Origin: Rhodoligotrophos sp. CJ14
GTDB taxonomy: Bacteria; Pseudomonadota; Alphaproteobacteria; Rhizobiales; Im1
DNA: 64,000 nucleotides
Reading direction: 5' to 3'
Assembly: GCF_038811545.1 (NCBI RefSeq)
Contig: NZ_CP133319.1
Location: forward strand, 1,302,001 to 1,366,000
Part shown: piece by piece, positions 62,075 through 64,000 of the stretch
Position numbering within the stretch: position 1 is the first letter of the stretch
Layout of the letters: each line of letters starts with the position of its first letter
Position numbers and translations under genes: made by a program
The notes under the pieces: generated by a model
Told to the model about the DNA's origin: nothing
What the model saw: the letters and a program-made list of their open reading frames with translations, nothing else
Databases searched by the model: none

Positions 62075-62235
62075 TGTTGGATAATCAAAAATACCAAGGC
62101 AGCAAACCAAAATAGTTTATTATATGCTGCTATTATTTCAGTTATAAAAAAATTTAATTTCTAAATAATTCCCGAGTTACAAGCGAATTTATTGCGATTA
62201 TCGCGAAAGAAATCCCCAAATAAATGCAGATTTAG
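62075..62235. promoter_or_regulatory. AT-rich island upstream of the LivK-type gene
   Basis: Within the 394-bp gap 62005-62398 this stretch is strongly AT-rich (for example ttataaaaaaatttaatttc near 62140-62160) while the genome is GC-rich. Several A/T tracts in phase suggest curved regulatory DNA for the binding-protein gene, possibly under the LysR regulator encoded next to it. No open frame of note. Confidence 0.5.
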
Positions 62236-62376
62236 AGTGCCTTGGAGAAGCAAAACCACAATTCCAGACAGAACGGTCGGCATTCAAGGGCGATATTGTC
62301 GGGATAGACGCAGCGAATATTCGGCGCGATCGGCGTCGCGATGGCGGTCGCGTCGATGGGATATGTGCTTGCGTGC

Positions 62377-62393
62377 CCCGAAGCTTTTTCGGG
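62377..62393 (-). terminator. Hairpin after the LysR gene
   Basis: Arms cccgaa/ttcggg with loop gcttt, 6 bp past the LysR stop codon on the minus strand. Short stem and no T-run, so weak. Confidence 0.35.
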
Positions 62394-62398
62394 TCAGG

Positions 62399-63316
62399 TC
62401 ACTTCAGGACGGCGTCGGGCCAATGACCGCCCTTGACCAGATGGATCATCTCTTCCCGAATAACGCGCATGGTGAGCTGAGCCGCTTCGGTAAGCGGGCG
62501 CAGATTGGAATAACAGATCGAGACATCCCAGCTCAGATCCTCCTCGATAGGCACCGCCACCACATAGCCCGCATCGATGGCCTCGGTGACGCTGCCATGC
62601 GGGAGAATAGCGCTTCCCTTTCCCGCGCGCGCAAGGCCCACCATCAGGGTGATGGAATCCACCTCCAGAAGCTTCGGCGTTTTGCCGGCGCGCATGTCGA
62701 GCATGTCGCGGATCACATGCGGCTCATGCGGCACAATCAACGGCTTCGAGATCAGCTCCGGCAGCGAAATTGCCTTGCGGGCGCGGTTTTCGTCGGTGGC
62801 CTGCATGATGGCGAACAGCTTCTCCACCAGAACGACCTCCCGGTCCAGCACCCTATGGACTTTGGGCCCATAGAGAATGGCCAGATCGATGCTGCCGCTG
62901 ATGAGCCACTCATGGATCAGGGCGCTGAAGCCCTCGACCACCCGTAACGACACGCCGGGCATCATGGCGGCGCGATCATTGGCGACGAGATTGGTCAATA
63001 TGCGGGCGGCCGGCACCGGGATGCCGACGCCGACAGTCCCGGTCACCATCGCCATCTTCGCGCTCGAGGAAAAGTCGACGCGGATGCTTTCGAACTCGTT
63101 CAGAAGGGCGGTGCAGCGTTCGAGAAGCGCGAGCCCGTCATTCGTCACCCAGATCCCGCGGCCGGTGCGATGGAGGAGCTTCGTGCCCAGCTCTTCCTCA
63201 AGCAGGCGCATCTGCCGGCTGAGGGCCGGCTGCGAGATATTCAGGAACGACGCTGCCTTCGTGAAACTCTTGAGCTCGGCGACATGAACGAATGTACGTA
63301 ACTGGCGAAGGTCCAT
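62399..63316 (-). CDS. LysR-type transcriptional regulator
   Basis: A 305-residue regulator. N-terminal winged helix-turn-helix 'MDLRQLRTFVHVAELKSFTKAASFLNISQPALSRQMRLLEEELGTKLLHR' is textbook; the effector domain (about 90-300) starts 'VTGTVGVGIPVPAARIL' and contains 'AILYGPKVHRVLDREVVLVEKLFAI'. It belongs to the CbI/NAC-like branch by these strings, loosely. It sits between a LivK-type binding-protein gene and a hydroxyacid dehydrogenase gene, all on the minus strand, and probably controls them. Confidence 0.93.
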   Translation of the reverse strand: MDLRQLRTFVHVAELKSFTKAASFLNISQPALSRQMRLLEEELGTKLLHRTGRGIWVTNDGLALLERCTALLNEFESIRVDFSSSAKMAMVTGTVGVGIPVPAARILTNLVANDRAAMMPGVSLRVVEGFSALIHEWLISGSIDLAILYGPKVHRVLDREVVLVEKLFAIMQATDENRARKAISLPELISKPLIVPHEPHVIRDMLDMRAGKTPKLLEVDSITLMVGLARAGKGSAILPHGSVTEAIDAGYVVAVPIEEDLSWDVSICYSNLRPLTEAAQLTMRVIREEMIHLVKGGHWPDAVLK

Positions 63317-63512
63317 TCCGGCGTCTTACAGTCTGTCGACAGGCATGGAAGCGCGAATTCCTGAGGCAAATCCGCCAGACCTGCCGGAGAATTATCGGCC
63401 GTCTATAGCCCAAGCTCTGCAGACTGTATAGATCCGGCGCTGGGGTCCGCTGCTTCCGCCACGAGGCGATCGAGGCGGCAACCGTGGCCACCGACCTCGA
63501 TCTCCGCTCGCA

Positions 63513-64000
63513 TTACGAGCCGGCGGTGGCGACCGTCTGCGTCGCGTCGTCTTCCGTTGTGCTTGCGCCGAACTCGGCGCCCGCGAGGCGCTCGAACCGC
63601 TTGATCAAATTGGCGCAATCGAGCGCCCCCTCTCCATCGGCGATCGCAGCCGCCAGGAATGCCCGCGCGGCATGAGCCATATGCAGGGGCGCGCCCATGG
63701 CTTCGGCCTCGTCTATGCCGAGCCTGACGTCCTTGAACAGCAATTCCGTCGCGAAGCGTTGCGGAAAGCTGCGGTCGAGCACGCAGTCGGGGACGCGATG
63801 GGTGGTGATGTAGCTGCGCCCCGTGGAGACATTCATGATATCGAGGACCGTCCTGGGATCGAGCCCCGCCTTGGCGGCCATGACGAGCACCTCGAATGCG
63901 GCAATGGCATTGGCGGCAAAGAGCAGGTTGTTCACCAGCTTCATGCTCTGCCCCTGTCCGGGCGCTTCCCCGACATAGAAAATGTTCTTGCCGATGAGCG
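63513..64000 (-). CDS. NAD(P)-dependent oxidoreductase, 3-hydroxyisobutyrate dehydrogenase family, 5' end cut by window edge
   Basis: The C-terminal part (about 162 residues) of a beta-hydroxyacid dehydrogenase. The catalytic Lys is in 'GQGQSMKLVNNLLFAANAIAAFE', then 'AAKAGLDPRTVLDIMNVSTGRSYIT' and 'FATELLFKDVRLGIDEAEAMGAPL', typical of the helical C-domain. The frame is open to base 64000, so the N-terminal Rossmann domain lies outside. 196 bp upstream of the LysR start with nothing seen between. Confidence 0.9.
   Translation of the reverse strand, partial: LIGKNIFYVGEAPGQGQSMKLVNNLLFAANAIAAFEVLVMAAKAGLDPRTVLDIMNVSTGRSYITTHRVPDCVLDRSFPQRFATELLFKDVRLGIDEAEAMGAPLHMAHAARAFLAAAIADGEGALDCANLIKRFERLAGAEFGASTTEDDATQTVATAGS

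Overview
The window is GC-rich, gene-dense DNA from an alphaproteobacterium, most likely order Hyphomicrobiales. That placement rests on several features. Two full copies (about 105 bp) and one relic of an intergenic palindromic repeat resemble the rhizobial RIME1 element. There is a transaldolase/phosphoglucose-isomerase fusion, an ECF sigma factor paired with a ChrR-type anti-sigma factor, a BA14K-like secreted protein, a DppBC plus fused ATPase transporter, and the rpmH-rnpA-yidC-yihA order. No genus can be assigned from sequence alone. There is no prophage, insertion sequence or CRISPR array.

Layout. 1-5.7 kb is a catabolic patch: a truncated LivK-type binding protein, an enolase-superfamily enzyme, a 4-oxalocrotonate tautomerase, an aminotransferase, a 3-hydroxyisobutyrate-dehydrogenase-like enzyme and an SDR. 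6-13 kb is housekeeping: NfuA-like Fe-S protein, fmt, def, rmuC, AmpG-like transporter, ParA-like ATPase and a CYTH-CHAD protein. 13.2-20.5 kb is a response regulator, histidine kinase, RND adaptor and RND pump operon, divergent from a secreted EF-hand protein. 20.5-28.2 kb carries a BA14K-like protein, dodecin, CAP-domain protein, CaiD-like hydratase and a dipeptide-type ABC operon. 28.5-33.4 kb holds ChrR/ECF sigma, TerC, then envelope genes (L,D-transpeptidase, OmpA-like lipoprotein, MltB-like transglycosylase) and a frameshifted small secreted protein.

33.5-46.8 kb is a sugar-phosphate block. A GH15 glucoamylase-like gene is divergent from tkt, tal-pgi, gnd, zwf, a HAD phosphatase, pgl and gntK, and these face a polyphosphate glucokinase. 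Together they could free glucose from a glucan, phosphorylate it with polyphosphate or convert gluconate, and run it through the pentose phosphate pathway. A 41-bp nested palindrome sits just before tkt and is a good operator candidate.

47-52 kb holds a double cold-shock-domain protein, an SDR, an acyl-CoA synthetase, a lipoprotein acid phosphatase and MarC. Between the cold-shock and SDR genes, on the minus strand, is a compact unrecognised transcription unit. It has a candidate promoter, a Shine-Dalgarno stretch complementary to 17 nt of the 16S rRNA 3' tail, a 27-codon reading frame and a rho-independent terminator. This is the most unusual object in the window. 52-60 kb contains yihA, yidC, rnpA and rpmH, an orphan histidine kinase, gamma-glutamyltransferase and a P1 peptidase. 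60.2-64 kb contains tRNA-Arg(ACG) with a possible integrase relic beside it, a second LivK-type binding protein, an AT-rich regulatory island, a LysR regulator and a truncated 3-hydroxyisobutyrate-dehydrogenase-like gene.
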